This document shows positions 43,301 through 50,329 of a stretch of DNA of 64,000 nt, one piece after another. The stretch is from Blastobasis lacticolella. Its lineage: Eukaryota > Arthropoda > Insecta > Lepidoptera > Blastobasidae. The translations under genes and the position numbers were made by a program. Every line of letters begins with the position of its first letter. Position 1 is the first letter of the stretch. The stretch lies in assembly GCA_905147135.1 (NCBI GenBank), contig LR990043.1, forward strand, positions 21,453,584 through 21,517,583. The letters run 5' to 3'. The notes beneath the pieces were generated by a model, which searched no databases, was not told where the DNA came from, and saw only the letters and a program-made list of their open reading frames with translations.

Positions 43301-44482
43301 TTTTTACACTCCATCGGCAACGACCGCCTAATATTAAAGCACCCTGATGAAAAGTCGTTACTATCCGTCGCTCATAACAGCTGCGTTTCTATTCTGTAGG
43401 CGTACACATTTGAGAGAGGATCAAATCGGTTATTTGTGCATACAGCGGAAAGATTGAACATTCGGCCTTATCTTGTTTACAAGACTACGAGTATAGAGGC
43501 CCTAATCAAACTAACCGATCATAATGCTTATCATCGTTGTCCAAGTTCGGCAGCGCAGTGGCTAGGTCACACAGGGTCTTCGGGCCCTGTCGCAGCGTCA
43601 CCCCGCCATAGCCGAGGCCGTGTCGTATGCCGGCCGCTAGCAGCGCAGCCGCGGCGACAGATGGCGGCGCAGGCGCATAGAGGATAGTCATGTTGCGCAG
43701 ACGGCCAAATATGGAGATGCGGCGGTTTGATACGCCATCTATCGGGAGGATTCAGTTAACAACAGTCGGCATGTCAATAGTGCCAACGTTAGATCATCTA
43801 TAATCATCTATAATCACAATATGAGGCATCATTTTCACACATCACAGTGGGAGCGTTAGAGGGATAGGCTGATGCAATGTAACTATCGATACATAATATT
43901 TTTTTTTATATTAGACGAGACAGGCTTTTGACCGCCATCTCACCTGCTGGTAAGTGAATAGATGTATTCTTATGTATTTATAATACCTACTCCATGCCTA
44001 CTCATCAAAATTACGTTAACAAACAATCAAACAACTAACAAACAATCTAATAATACAAAACCCTACCAAGCACAAGGAAACAAAATATACCTATTGTAAG
44101 TAGGAAATATTAAATTTTAATGAGGGAATATTAATTATAATGAATATTAGGAACAACATAGTAGTTCATTTATTCTTTCTATCTTTTATTCTTTTTCGTT
44201 AAGTAGACTAGAGTTTTCTATCTAATGAATCTCTTAAAATTGTCATCGTGTACTCCGTCTCCGGAGAAATGGGGAAATGGAAAAAATACACATTGTACGT
44301 CCTTGTAACTTACTTGGATTAGCTTTCCTTTCTAACTCTTGACATTCTGGTCCAATGGTTTCTGCGGAATCTTCTTCTATAACATCTCTGTACCAATCGT
44401 CGATTCCTTTTGTGGCTACCATAAAACTTGCAAGAATTGTGAGTGCTACCACGCAGTATTTCAATACATCCGGATTAGCCAT
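19195..44482 (-). CDS. VKR: Venus kinase receptor (VKR), eleven coding exons
   Basis: Minus-strand exons (5' to 3'): 44482-44314, 43738-43516, 42306-42198, 41975-41794, 41631-40163, 40113-39930, 36801-36442, 23612-23370, 22266-22113, 21488-21197 and 19369-19195. Parts: an N-terminal signal peptide; a large Cys- and N-glycosylation-site-rich ectodomain of periplasmic-binding (Venus flytrap) type; one membrane span (MLWIGVVLFGILLMTAAWL); and a tyrosine kinase with LGAGHFG loop, AVK lysine, HRDLRAAN, DFG, APE and SDVWALGV. That pairing defines VKRs, which in mosquitoes have been linked to the neurohormone OEH and reproduction. About 1186 residues. All junctions fit in phase except exon 5 to 6, which is one base out. 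Intron 7 (12.8 kb) hosts bracovirus-like genes. Confidence 0.92.
19388..19850 (+). repeat. RTE-like LINE 3' fragments ending in gatgatgat
   Basis: Two related pieces end gatgatgatgagatatcaac (about 19500) and gatgattgatgatgagat (about 19840). Between them are codon-like fragments such as ARGLPVMDRQM in the usual LINE C-terminus style. Degenerate; in the intron between VKR exons 10 and 11. Confidence 0.55.
20255..21008 (+). repeat. Dispersed repeat with cctctttataatatta 3' end
   Basis: It starts tagcggcccgccccggcttc and ends cctttcctctttataatat-like (about 21000) after an aaatcggtcctgtagtttcg block. The same 3' end recurs at 35690-35785 and, weakly, at 60430-60540. Common in insect genomes; no surviving gene. 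Confidence 0.6.
21197..21488 (-). CDS. VKR: VKR exon 10 (activation loop to helix G)
   Basis: Starting at the DFG glycine: MARFTGSSPLKTI; activation loop with DDNYKYICTRRG; FPVPWMAPESL (APE); SSASDVWALGVLILEITTLG (helix F). Phase 2 out at GTGAGT. A SINE copy begins about 38 bases upstream of its acceptor. Confidence 0.95.
21526..21710 (-). repeat. SINE tail fragment next to VKR exon 10
   Basis: ggcgttaatgtcctggttgt and catcacgatgttttccctca match the body of the SINE at 45965-46325. The head is missing. Confidence 0.7.
22113..22266 (-). CDS. VKR: VKR exon 9 (catalytic loop)
   Basis: It encodes RLAGEAAAALAHLATMRC, VHRDLRAANCLV and KLKLADFG. HRDLRAAN supplies the catalytic Asp and Asn, and the DFG glycine is split by the phase-1 donor GTGAGT. 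Confidence 0.95.
22290..22670 (+). pseudogene. RTE-type LINE, C-terminal ORF2 fragment
   Basis: In shifting plus frames it reads KPNVAQRAMERAILGVSL, then GRKVLEWRSCTGRR, PPTRWTDDLVKIARTSW and LGEAYAQQLASSG, the usual end of insect RTE/BovB-like reverse transcriptases, closing with gatatgatgatgat. Frameshifted and truncated at its 5' end. It abuts VKR exon 9. Confidence 0.78.
22690..22930. repeat. Dispersed repeat shared with 59230-59345
   Basis: tccgattaagctgaaatg... and gagctgatctgatggtggag, then ggaaggtggctat, recur in order at 59237-59340. Nature unknown, non-coding. Confidence 0.5.
23370..23612 (-). CDS. VKR: VKR exon 8 (kinase N-lobe)
   Basis: It continues AVK with TLREDAVPAEEAEFLREA (alpha-C, with the salt-bridge Glu), HPHIVRLIGVCAADGPPLL (strands 4-5) and EHAFFGDLRKYLRERK (hinge and alpha-D). 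81 codons, phase 0 at both ends, GTGAGG donor. Confidence 0.94.
24262..24676. mobile_element. Family B inverted-repeat element, copy 1
   Basis: The ends tagtagtttatgcaactgtc and its complement gacagttgcataaactacta are inverted, extending through aaaagggggtattaaaac for over 40 bases. The interior (ctggaagtaagctgcgagtc, acgcgtcaaggatatcaag) is shared, in either orientation, with 34262-34917, 62328-63135 and 63135-63550. No protein. It borders the virus-like block. Confidence 0.75.
24857..24863 (+). promoter_or_regulatory. TATA box upstream of the 25-kb gene
   Basis: cattATAAAAcc lies about 25-30 bases before a plausible initiation region (ttcattgcactac) and about 90 bases before the first in-frame ATG. 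Spacing fits a simple RNA polymerase II promoter. Confidence 0.45.
25041..25460 (+). CDS. Unrecognised two-exon gene in the virus-like block
   Basis: Exon A 25041-25190 (or from an upstream in-frame ATG at 24948) ends GAG|GTATGT; exon B starts at 25272 after tttttttacag and ends TAG at 25460. The 81-nt intron joins the frames exactly, giving 112 (or 143) residues. The start at 25041 has a good context (atcATGG). Visible features: ALSTYQRLNYIKQDD, a CPRC pair (DRCPRCTSYVLLHARERLQE), and a charged tail with ERKAKKLA. No signal peptide if the second start is used. It lies antisense to VKR, within its intron 7, beside bracovirus-like genes, and so may be a viral passenger. I do not recognise the family. 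Confidence 0.55.
26002..26515 (-). pseudogene. Bracovirus-type IkB-like ankyrin gene with an in-frame stop
   Basis: The C-terminal part is open from 26355 to 26002 and shows ankyrin units: VIHLGADINGQEGLGGFTP and ARQTAFHVAYEKTDN. The same frame continues upstream to about 26515 (MGSDNLLEMLRERN) but is crossed by one TAA at 26404-26406. Wasp-carried bracoviruses encode such short IkB-like proteins, which lack degradation signals and block NF-kB immunity in caterpillars. The style of the repeats and the neighbouring phosphatases support viral origin. A host cactus or Relish gene would be longer and multi-exon. Confidence 0.72.
26934..28393. mobile_element. MITE family A copy split by a hAT element
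   Basis: The left part 26934-27078 and right part 28127-28393 match the element at 9783-10200 (ends aatgaggagttttccaatag and tactggaaaactcctcatt). The intervening 1048 bp is a later insertion. Confidence 0.82.
27079..28126. mobile_element. Non-autonomous hAT element with 8-bp duplication, copy 1
   Basis: The ends TAGAGATGTAACGGATA and TATCCGTTTCATCTCTA are inverted. The flanks are ATAATATT at 27071-27078 and 28127-28134, an exact 8-bp target duplication, and removing the insert restores the MITE sequence. ccggatatccgg motifs crowd both ends. No transposase. Confidence 0.88.
28622..29510 (-). pseudogene. Bracovirus-type protein tyrosine phosphatase, decayed (PTP A)
   Basis: Intron-free phosphatase frame with hallmarks ICCQGPTEHTVGDFW, then HFWYTNWP and VIHCSAGVGHTG. 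Lesions: a TAA at 29362-29364, a frameshift near 29035-29047, and a frameshift near the C-terminus (about 28650). The P-loop keeps Cys (28766-28768) but His (28748-28750) replaces the invariant Arg, and the WPD acid is replaced by Ile (28895-28897), so it could not be catalytic. Single-domain, intronless PTPs of this style are a hallmark bracovirus family that manipulates host haemocytes and development; host PTPs are multi-exon. Confidence 0.8.
29643..30288. mobile_element. LTR-like unit bounded by 61-bp direct repeats
   Basis: 61 bases at 29643-29703 recur at 30228-30288 with one visible difference (gcgatgaagg against gcggtgaagg). Between them is a GC-richer stretch with tgttgtgacc and tactccccccggag blocks typical of insect LTR/leader DNA. 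It probably is a solo LTR-like or recombined retroelement fragment lying upstream of PTP A. Confidence 0.5.
30950..31984 (-). pseudogene. Bracovirus-type protein tyrosine phosphatase, heavily decayed (PTP B)
   Basis: Second intronless PTP, same strand as PTP A. Recognisable pieces: YIHASFVDGFEEEKKFIVA (about 31560-31620), VHSSAGAGRTRTFCVID (about 31120-31170) and SVGSPEQYAFCYRALE (about 30980-31030), the last typical of bracovirus PTP C-termini. A frameshift lies near 31700, and stops include TAG at 31534-31536 and several between 31300 and 31470. The catalytic Cys codon is AGT (Ser) at 31159-31161. The 5' end near 31984 is poorly defined next to a LINE. Confidence 0.78.
32008..32756 (+). pseudogene. 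CR1-type LINE, 3' part of ORF2 with poly(A)-like tail
   Basis: Frame pieces: FRSHLEGKAKLASKKLGVLN, YKAQVRPHMEYCSHLWAG, GSLCVFYRLYTGECSEELFD and RMWNELPATVFPLDYD, the standard C-terminus of lepidopteran CR1/jockey-like LINEs. A deletion or frameshift occurs near 32300. It ends cataaaaaaaaatg. 5'-truncated; it borders PTP B. Confidence 0.82.
32961..33566. mobile_element. MITE with TA duplication (CAGGGTGTTACTTAATACATG ends)
   Basis: The ends cagggtgttacttaatacat and atgtattatgaaacaccctg are inverted and flanked by TA (32959-32960, 33567-33568). About 606 bp, no coding capacity; mariner-like. Confidence 0.78.
34262..34917. mobile_element. Family B inverted-repeat element, copy 2
   Basis: It shares gtcgggcgccgggacacggc, ctgactcacagcttacttcc and the right end gacagttgcataaactacta with copies 3 and 4. 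The left portion (tttatctacactcatagc, acagtcgtttaagggtacac) matches the 156-bp unit at 62328. Confidence 0.75.
35690..35785 (+). repeat. 3'-end fragment of the cctctttataatatta repeat
   Basis: gaaagaatttcaaaatcggt, then ttcctctttataatattgg, matches the end of 20255-21008. Confidence 0.6.
36060..36170 (-). repeat. CR1 LINE 3'-end fragment
   Basis: ggcaaacaggcaagcgggcc is the complement of the tail seen at 32700-32740 (ggcccgcttgcctgtttgtc). Confidence 0.7.
36442..36801 (-). CDS. VKR: VKR exon 7 (membrane span, juxtamembrane, glycine loop)
   Basis: It encodes a short Cys-containing stalk, the transmembrane segment LWIGVVLFGILLMTAAWL with basic stop-transfer SRRARLNR, then the kinase start with HELGAGHFGIVSLG and VVALAVK, whose last residue is the ATP-binding lysine. 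Phase 0 at both ends. Donor GTGAGC. Confidence 0.95.
36866..37552 (+). repeat. SINE copy split by about 375 bp
   Basis: The tRNA-like head is at 36866-36935 (gagcgtcggtgaccaagtgg and gactcgtaagcgggaggt) and the tail at 37310-37552 (cgtgatgaaacctgcata to gacattaacgccaagatgat plus GAT repeats). The separated head and tail suit one element interrupted by, or recombined around, unrelated AT-rich DNA. Confidence 0.65.
37710..38935 (+). pseudogene. LINE ORF2 C-terminus with RNase H domain (I-clade type)
   Basis: An open frame of 387 codons (37710-38873): the end of a reverse transcriptase (ARWLYTAVVRPFVTYGAIAW) then an RNase H with YTDGSKTYQGTGAGIF, E and D residues in ECVAITEAAWL and PTDSMSALKAL, and WIKGHSNSMGNYAADELARR. 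5'-truncated; a TTAAAAAAATAT tail follows at about 38930. RNase H-bearing LINEs belong to the I/R1-like clades. It lies in VKR intron 6 on the opposite strand. The open frame suggests recent arrival. Confidence 0.85.
39183..39895. mobile_element. Non-autonomous hAT element with 8-bp duplication, copy 2
   Basis: The ends TAGAGATGAAACGGATA and TATCCGTTACATCTCTA are flanked by CTATTATT at 39175-39182 and 39896-39903. Same ccggatatccgg-rich ends as copy 1. It stops 26 bases from the donor of VKR exon 6. Confidence 0.9.
39930..40113 (-). CDS. VKR: VKR exon 6 (end of ectodomain), frame conflict at its 5' edge
   Basis: Acceptor ttttcacag at 40114; donor GTAAGA at 39929. The sensible reading is KLVKSLNTTAVTGVTQILRQ, then FVDEPLVFVDSWSGGEKEQ, the membrane-proximal end of a flytrap domain. 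This frame needs two bases from exon 5, but the GTAATT donor leaves one. The apparent intron (40114-40162) is only 49 nt and holds a TAA (40134-40136) in the exon 5 frame. A one-base sequence error, an unusual splice or real gene damage would each explain it. Confidence 0.75.
40163..41631 (-). CDS. VKR: VKR exon 5 (main Venus flytrap exon)
   Basis: The longest coding exon (1469 nt), fully open from FFPTATCSSP to NIQDEYQ. Family signs: NRLPWRIVPVTSYSSLLQIV, then the second-lobe segment FIKSNGWRRIAVISDHSQ and the YAWVVRDW region, as in ANF-receptor/LIVBP-type ectodomains. Many Asn-x-Ser/Thr sites. The likely donor is CAAG|GTAATT at 40162. Confidence 0.92.
41794..41975 (-). CDS. VKR: VKR exon 4 (ectodomain)
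   Basis: Acceptor ctgtttcag. It encodes KINQWAPPTSMMLHMK to DLNNFTLANT with two cysteines and N-glycosylation sequons. Donor GTACGT, phase 2. Confidence 0.85.
42198..42306 (-). CDS. VKR: VKR exon 3, followed by a GC donor
   Basis: It encodes LVIHVGVQRSSQYCEALHK and on to FCTAEGSRLK, with several cysteines. The 3' junction is AAG|GCAAGT, a strong match to the rare GC-AG intron class. The frame joins exons 2 and 4 exactly. Confidence 0.82.
42450..42720 (-). repeat. gtcctgcagtgg-family repeat, inverted copy
   Basis: The complement of the 55925-56190 copy: ccactgcaggacttagggcc, ctccacgcttggcaggcggg, gccttgtacgacacccacg. In VKR intron 2. Confidence 0.75.
43516..43738 (-). CDS. VKR: VKR exon 2 (start of Venus flytrap)
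   Basis: Acceptor ctcccgatag. It encodes NGVSNRRISIFGRLRNMTIL and then YAPAPPSVAAAALLAAG, the first strand-helix of a bi-lobed binding fold. GC-rich against its flanks. Ends in phase 2 at GTTAGT. Confidence 0.82.
44314..44482 (-). CDS. VKR: VKR exon 1 (signal peptide)
   Basis: ATG opens MANPDVLKYCVVALTILASF, a typical signal sequence with a hydrophobic core, then an acidic segment (VIEEDSAETIGPECQELE). Donor GTAAGT after one base (phase 1). Confidence 0.85.
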
Positions 44483-44579
44483 TGCGATCTGTAATCGTAA
44501 AATTGTTAAGGTGTTTTTTCTTACGTTTCAAATAAGATGGTGTCCACAGGTGGCGGTGACCACTTTCCATCAGGTGGCC

Positions 44580-44822
44580 CGCATCATCATCTTGGCGTTA
44601 ATGTCCCGGTTGTGCTCTCGCGCACGAGGGCCCGGGGTCCGCCTTGACCATGATCCAGGATATGGCAGATCAGGTAATTACAGTGGAGCGACTGCCATCT
44701 GAACTCCATGACCCTGCTACCAGGGGAACCTGACCAGATTGGATCATGGTTACACATCCAGTCGCCTGAATGTGCAGGTTTCATCACGATGTTTTCCCTC
44801 ACCGTAAGAGCATGCCTGTTAA
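44580..44822 (-). repeat. SINE copy just upstream of the VKR start
   Basis: catcatcatcttggcgttaa to catcacgatgttttccctca, the tail and body of the family at 45965. About 100 bases 5' of the VKR initiation codon; the VKR promoter must lie within or beyond it, unless a non-coding exon intervenes. Confidence 0.75.
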
Positions 44823-44884
44823 TATGCCGTAGTACATAAAAAAAGCTATATGGTTGTACTGAACTTAAAAAATGAAAAATTGAT

Positions 44885-45015
44885 TGTGTGGGTGTGTGTG
44901 TGTGATGTGTGTGCTTGTGCGTGTGCGCGATGCTCTGACGGTGAGGGATAACATCGTGATTGATGAAACCTACACAGTCAGGCGGCTGAATGTGTAACCA
45001 TGATCCAATTTGAAA
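44885..45015. repeat. GT-rich microsatellite and SINE fragment
   Basis: tgtgtgggtgtgtgtgtgtg-type dinucleotides at 44885-44925 followed by a plus-oriented SINE body piece (catcgtgattgatgaaacct, ctgaatgtgtaaccatgatc). Confidence 0.6.
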
Positions 45016-45044
45016 GGTATGTTGTCGAAGCTCCCCGTTGTCGC

Positions 45045-45083
45045 GTAGACGTCAAATTTCAAATTAGAAAATTTGACGTCTAC
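45045..45083. other. 15-bp perfect hairpin
   Basis: gtagacgtcaaattt (45045-45059) and aaatttgacgtctac (45069-45083) are perfect complements around a 9-base loop. Confidence 0.7.
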
Positions 45084-45729
45084 ACGATCCGTTTGTGCAA
45101 ACTTCGTTTGTACAAACGTGCTGTGCAAGCATAAGTTGGTGTCGTGTGGACCCGGCTTAATAAGTTTCGCACACTTCTTGAAATATCATTGGCCACAAAT
45201 AGCCACAACGTTAATTCAAAACACTAAGGAAACGGATTAGAATTATAGTTAAGGAAAATCAATATTTAATTATAAACTTAGAGCACTTTATATGACCGAG
45301 TCAATTATTACGTTCCGTTTCGTTCCGTTAAGGTACAACACCAGCCAGAAATGCTTCTGCAAGGGTGTATGTAGGTCATATTAGCAAGAACTAGCATGGC
45401 GTCGCCCTCATCGGTGGTTCCGTCGTCTGTACTTGTATTTTGAGCAACCAAGCCCAGCGGATGTCACGGGTCTCACCTAAAGAGCTGGTTTGCTTCGGAT
45501 ACCGTATCAGACGTGGGAGTTGTTGTTGATTTTAAGCGACACTACACCTCGTCCTTCACTGATTTGCGCTACCTCCAGCCCAAGATACCAGTGCGTACGT
45601 AGATGCGAAGGGGAGTGTAGGGCTGTCGCAGTCAGGATGGGAACGAAAGGATTGGAGCCGACAAGAATACTAGTATCGAGTCAGTGTGAAGGAGGATACA
45701 TAATATACTTAGTGTGTAATATATGAAGA

Positions 45730-45895
45730 AAGGATATTTATTTATTTATTTAATTTAATAGTTTATTGCACACAAAAATGGTAACAAAGATATGGCAAAT
45801 ATATACATGACACAAAAGGCACTACTTATTTCTGAAAAGAAATTTCTTCCAGCAGGCCTACAGCAAAGAGAACGTGATGACTGGAAGTAGTTTAA
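45730..45895 (-). repeat. LINE 3'-tail fragment
   Basis: tttatttatttaatttaata, then cactacttatttctgaaaag and cttccagcaggc, the same tail as at 4935-5060. Confidence 0.6.
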
Positions 45896-45964
45896 GACGT
45901 AGTTTATGTGACCGAGTCAATTATTATTATTATTATAGCCTTTTGTATTTCCTAATTCGTTATA

Positions 45965-46325
45965 AATTATCATCTTGGCGTTAATGTCCCAGTGGTGCTC
46001 TCGAAAACGAGGACCCAGGGTGCGCCTTGACCGTGATCCAGGATTTGGCGATTAGGTAATTACAGCGGAGCGACTACCATCTGACCTCCGTGACCCTGCT
46101 ACCAGAGGAACCTGACCAGATTGGATCATGGTTACAAATTCAGCTGCCTGAATTTGCAGGTTTCATTACGATATTTTCCCTCACCGTAAGGGCATCGGTT
46201 AGAACTCAACTAATGTACATAACTCAGAAAAGATTCATTGGTACACAGCCGCAGCGGGATTCGAACCCGGTACCTCTCGCTTACGAGTTGGGTACTCAAC
46301 CGCCCGGCCACCGACGCTCTATTTC
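45965..46325 (-). repeat. tRNA-derived SINE, near-complete reference copy
   Basis: Read on the minus strand it starts with a tRNA-like head (agcgtcggtggccgggcggt; B-box ggttcgaatcc just inside) at 46320 and ends with the cattaacgccaagatgat tail at 45965. About 360 bp. Pol III box spacing is as in tRNA-headed insect SINEs. Confidence 0.82.
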
Positions 46326-46394
46326 CCAATTCATTAATTACAATAAATACAATTCATAATTAATATATCTAAATAAATAATTATTAATAATTAG

Positions 46395-47506
46395 TAGAGG
46401 AAAGTAACCAAATATGGAATTCCTTAATTTCTTCGGAAATAATATTTAAAATCGTAATAAAGAGCCATATTCTGTTTCATATATGTACTCACATTAGACG
46501 TGTATAGTTCAATCTTGTCAGTAAGGCGAAGCCCGGTGACATGGCATGTATGTGTTTTGTTTGGTCGCTGTTCAGAACATTTTAGGCACGTAAAAACGAT
46601 GTATTTATTATTATTTAGTGAGTGATAACATTATCCTCATATATTTATGTGGTTGCATATATGGCAGTTCTTGTATTTCCAGGCCATTTATTTGTTTCAG
46701 TTTTGTATTTATTTTAATATGAACAATAATTACTGATGTCATCAAATTCCAAATATGGACAGGCACTGGGGTCCATTTATGGAATATTCCATATTTGGGT
46801 CAAAATCGCAACTGGTGGTTTAATTTTTACTTTTAATGTGTTTATATTTATCTTTCATAATGCTTTCTAGCACATAAAGTAAATAAATATATTCGAAAAC
46901 CAAGAACTTATCGATTTATCACAAAAAACTAAAATTTTTATTTGTTGTTGGTCAACAGCATTTTTCATACAAAGCCTTAAGAAAAGCAGTTTTCCCAACT
47001 GCAAATACTTATTTTTGATTCTCTTTGACTCGAAGATTTAACCAGCTTAACCGATTTGCATCAAATGTTTTATATTTGTTAAGTCGGACGAAACACACAA
47101 GATACGGGTACCACTCGCACTATGTCGATTCGTAACAGTATTTTTATTTTTTAAAAATTATGTATTTTTTTTCAATATAACAGTCTAATGATTTTTACAA
47201 GTAATAACCAATTTAATAAATAATGAGATTGTTATTAAGTATTACAAAACATTATTTAACAATTTTTTAAGAATTTGTTGTGCCTTTTTCTCATGGTCCA
47301 TATTTGGGGTACCTATTCCATATTTGACTACCTTTTTCATTTTTTGATTAATCTAGATTTTTGATACTGTAATCATAAGACTATCACTAAGTGTTGCAAA
47401 TCATTATGCCTTCTCATCGAATAAAGAAATTGACTTCGCACTATGAATTGTTTATTTTTATACTCAAAAAACAAAACAGTTTTCCATATTTGGTTGCTTT
47501 CCTCTA
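46395..47506. mobile_element. 1.1-kb inverted-repeat DNA element (TAGAGGAAAG ends)
   Basis: The ends tagaggaaagtaaccaaata and tatttggttgctttcctcta are inverted with one mismatch; ccatatttgg-type motifs recur inside. The TAGAG end and partly matching 8-bp flanks (ATAATTAG, ATAAATTA) suggest hAT. AT-rich, non-coding. Confidence 0.65.
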
Positions 47507-47527
47507 ATAAATTATATTATTATATTA

Positions 47528-47568
47528 AAACAATATGAAATATTAATTATTAATATTTCATATTGTTT
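47528..47568. other. 18-bp perfect hairpin, 5-base loop
   Basis: aaacaatatgaaatatta (47528-47545) pairs perfectly with taatatttcatattgttt (47551-47568). Confidence 0.85.
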
Positions 47569-47596
47569 CACAGTAAGTATAAGTATTATTATTTAT

Positions 47597-47720
47597 TTGA
47601 CAAGAAAGAAAGAAAGAAAAGACATTTTTACACATATGAAACCACGACACAATAACAGTTACAATTACAGACATCGGATACATTAATACTTAAAATATCT
47701 TAATTAAGACAATATGTAGC
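47597..47720 (-). repeat. LINE 3'-end fragment (gaaagaaagaaaagaca)
   Basis: Same tail as at 5865: aagaaagaaagaaaagacat, then gaaaccacgacacaataaca. Confidence 0.6.
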
Positions 47721-47914
47721 CTCCCATGACACTGTCGGTGCCGCGGCGGCATTATACTACCTAAATATAATTAATATATAAATACAAAAAAAAAACACAA
47801 TATGTAGGTAAGGTAGTTAAAAATAACGGCACGGCACAGGGGTCTTCTATCGAATTTACCATCATACGGGCTTCCCGAGGGATTGGGTAACTAGCTTTTT
47901 GTCCAGCAGATGCA

Positions 47915-48980
47915 TCAAAGCCGTAGTTGACGGCTGTTGCTCCAATAGCTTGGACATTAACGCTGGTGTCGGTGCTGTCTGCAACTCTGTTCCTCCTTCA
48001 TATCAATGATATGCTGTCCATTCTTCTTCTTCTTCTGTCCATTGACGGCATTCATTACTATGCGGATGAAAGTACTGGAGACACCTCTTATAAGGGTCGT
48101 GCCAATATCCCTTGTGCCATAGTGGAGGAAAGTCGTGAAGTACTTGTGTCTAAAATCGAGAGTACTTTATCTAATATATCCGATTGGGGACGACTAAACT
48201 GGTCCAATTCAACTCCACTAAGACACAAGTATGCGCGTTCACCGCCAAGACAACTCCATTCGTTGTAGCTCCTCGGTTCCAGGATACCTTCTCTAAGAGC
48301 ATACATATCCTAGGTGTCGACATCTCCAGTGACGCCCTGTTTCGCAGTCATTTGGAAGAGAGGTCAAGCTGGGTGTGCTTAACAGATCAAAGCAATACTT
48401 CACGCCGGGGCAACGGCTTCTCCTTTACATGGCTTAAGTCAGGCCCCATTTGGAGTATTGCTCCCATCTATGGGCGGGAGCACCGGCATGTCAGCTTGGT
48501 CCTTGTGACTCGATCGAAAAGCGCGCTGTGAGAATTGTCGATGACACTATGATCACAAGTGGTATTGAGCCGCTGAGTCAGCGGAGGGATTTCGCCTCCC
48601 TTTGTGTGTTCTACCGCTTGTACAAAGGTGCTTGTTCTGAAGAACTGTTTGACATGATGCCTTCAGCTACATTCTATCATCGCACCGCTCGCCGCCGACA
48701 GGGAGTTCATTCTCACACCTTGGAGCCAAATTGGTCGCGAACTGTGCGGTTCCATAGGAACTTTTTACCACGCACACTAAGGTTGTGGAATGAACTACCT
48801 GGAGAGGTTTTCCCTGGAGAGTACAACATAGAGTTCATCAAGAAAGGGGTAAAAAGGTTTTTACGGGGTCGGCAACGCGTGGGTGATGCCTCTGATATTG
48901 CAAACGTCCATAGGCTGCGGTGACTGCTTATAATCAGACAGGCCGTAAGCTTGTTTGCCACCTCAGTGGTATAATAAAAA
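47915..48980 (+). pseudogene. CR1-type LINE ORF2, 3' half, frameshifted
   Basis: HYYADESTGD (RT motif C, with YADE in place of YADD) at about 48055, then a shifted frame with HILGVDISSDALFRSHLE, then WNELPGEVFPGEYNIEFIKK and a stop at 48921. Several frameshifts between 48180 and 48460. Confidence 0.8.
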
Positions 48981-48999
48981 ACTGCTGGCCGTTGCGTAA

Positions 49000-49230
49000 T
49001 CCACCCGTTCCTGCGGCCTCGCTATGCCATGGTGCTGATGGCGGGGCAGGCACGGAGGGGGGGACGCCGTCACGCCCCGCACCCTGCCCAGCCTACTCAG
49101 CCACCACCCGTTGCCTAGATCGCTAGACGCAACTAGATCCCACCCAGCCCAGCCAGTCTCCGCCTACTCGCCGGCGCATACGCATCTGTCCGGATATGAA
49201 AGCCGGGTCGGGTCGCGATAAATAAAACGA
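49000..49230. other. GC-rich stretch of unknown nature
   Basis: Pro/Ala-coding-like, C-rich sequence (gcggggcaggcacgg, cgccccgcaccctgcccag) stands out from AT-rich flanks. Resembles a non-LTR 5' UTR or repeat, but no partner copy is seen. Confidence 0.3.
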
Positions 49231-49436
49231 ACAAAAAATCAACTATGGTGCTACACGCAGTGAACCTAATGTTTTGGTTATGGTGCCAGTGCTTATTACT
49301 CAAATTTTGCCAGTGCTTATGACCACAGAAATGTGATAGTTTGATAATAGATACATATTAAGCAACAACCGCACAAGTCTCGGCGCCGGACTCGTCACGC
49401 ACAGCCGTCCGAAATGGCTTTTTTAACACTTCATTG

Positions 49437-50296
49437 TTATTTTTTATTTATACGGCAGACAAACAGGCAAGCGGGCCACCTGATGGAAAGTGGTCATCGC
49501 TGCCTATGGACATCAGCAACACCAGGGGAGTCACCAATGCGTTGCCCGCCTCTGAAGAGATCTCTAATATACCTCTTAAATGATGCCATGTCATAGTCCA
49601 AGGAAACACTGTGGCTGGGAGCTCATTCCACATCCATACGTACGAGCGAGAAACGTTCTTTCGAACCTTCGCGTGGTGACCAACAGAGGGTCTACGTAGT
49701 GGGGATGAGTACCCAGCCTACGGCGGGTGGTGCGGAATTGTGCTGTGGGCACCAGATCGAAAAGTTCTTCGGAACACTCCCAATTGTACAGCCGATAGAA
49801 CACACACAGGGAGCCAAAGTCCCTTCGGTTAGCCAGTGGTTCCAACTTGCTTGTTTGTATGGGATCATCGACAATTCGTACGGCGCGTCTCTGCGGAGTC
49901 CAGAGGATTAAGCAGGTCGGCAGTTTCACCGGCCCAAAGATGGGAACAGTACACCATATGAAGCCGCACCTGTGCCTTGTACAGCAGTAGGCGCTGCCCT
50001 GGGGTGAAGTATCGCTTGGACCGGTTAAGCATTCCAAGCTTTTGCGAAGCTAGTTTGGCCTTGCCTTCCAGTTGACTCCGGAATCGCACGCTATCCGATA
50101 TGTCGACACCAAGGATCCCTATACTTTTTGAGATGGAAAGGGGTGTTCCTTTTAACTGCGGCACTATATCGAAAGGCTCTTTTTTGGCAGAAAATGCGCA
50201 GACCTGTGTCTTCGAGGGGTTGAATTGGACCAGGTTTAATGTGGGCTTATTGTACATTAACAGTATAATTATCACAGATTCTGTAAGATTATAACA
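49437..50296 (-). pseudogene. CR1-type LINE 3' part, inverted
   Basis: Minus-strand frame pieces: VQFNPSKTQVCAFSAKKEPF, ISKSIGILGVDISDSVRF, YKAQVRLHMVYCSHLWAG and GSLCVFYRLYNWECSEELFD, closely matching 32008-32756. Broken by frameshifts near 49870 and 49620. Confidence 0.82.
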
Positions 50297-50329
50297 AGTA
50301 CAAGGGCGGTCCTTTTGCCAATAGCGATC

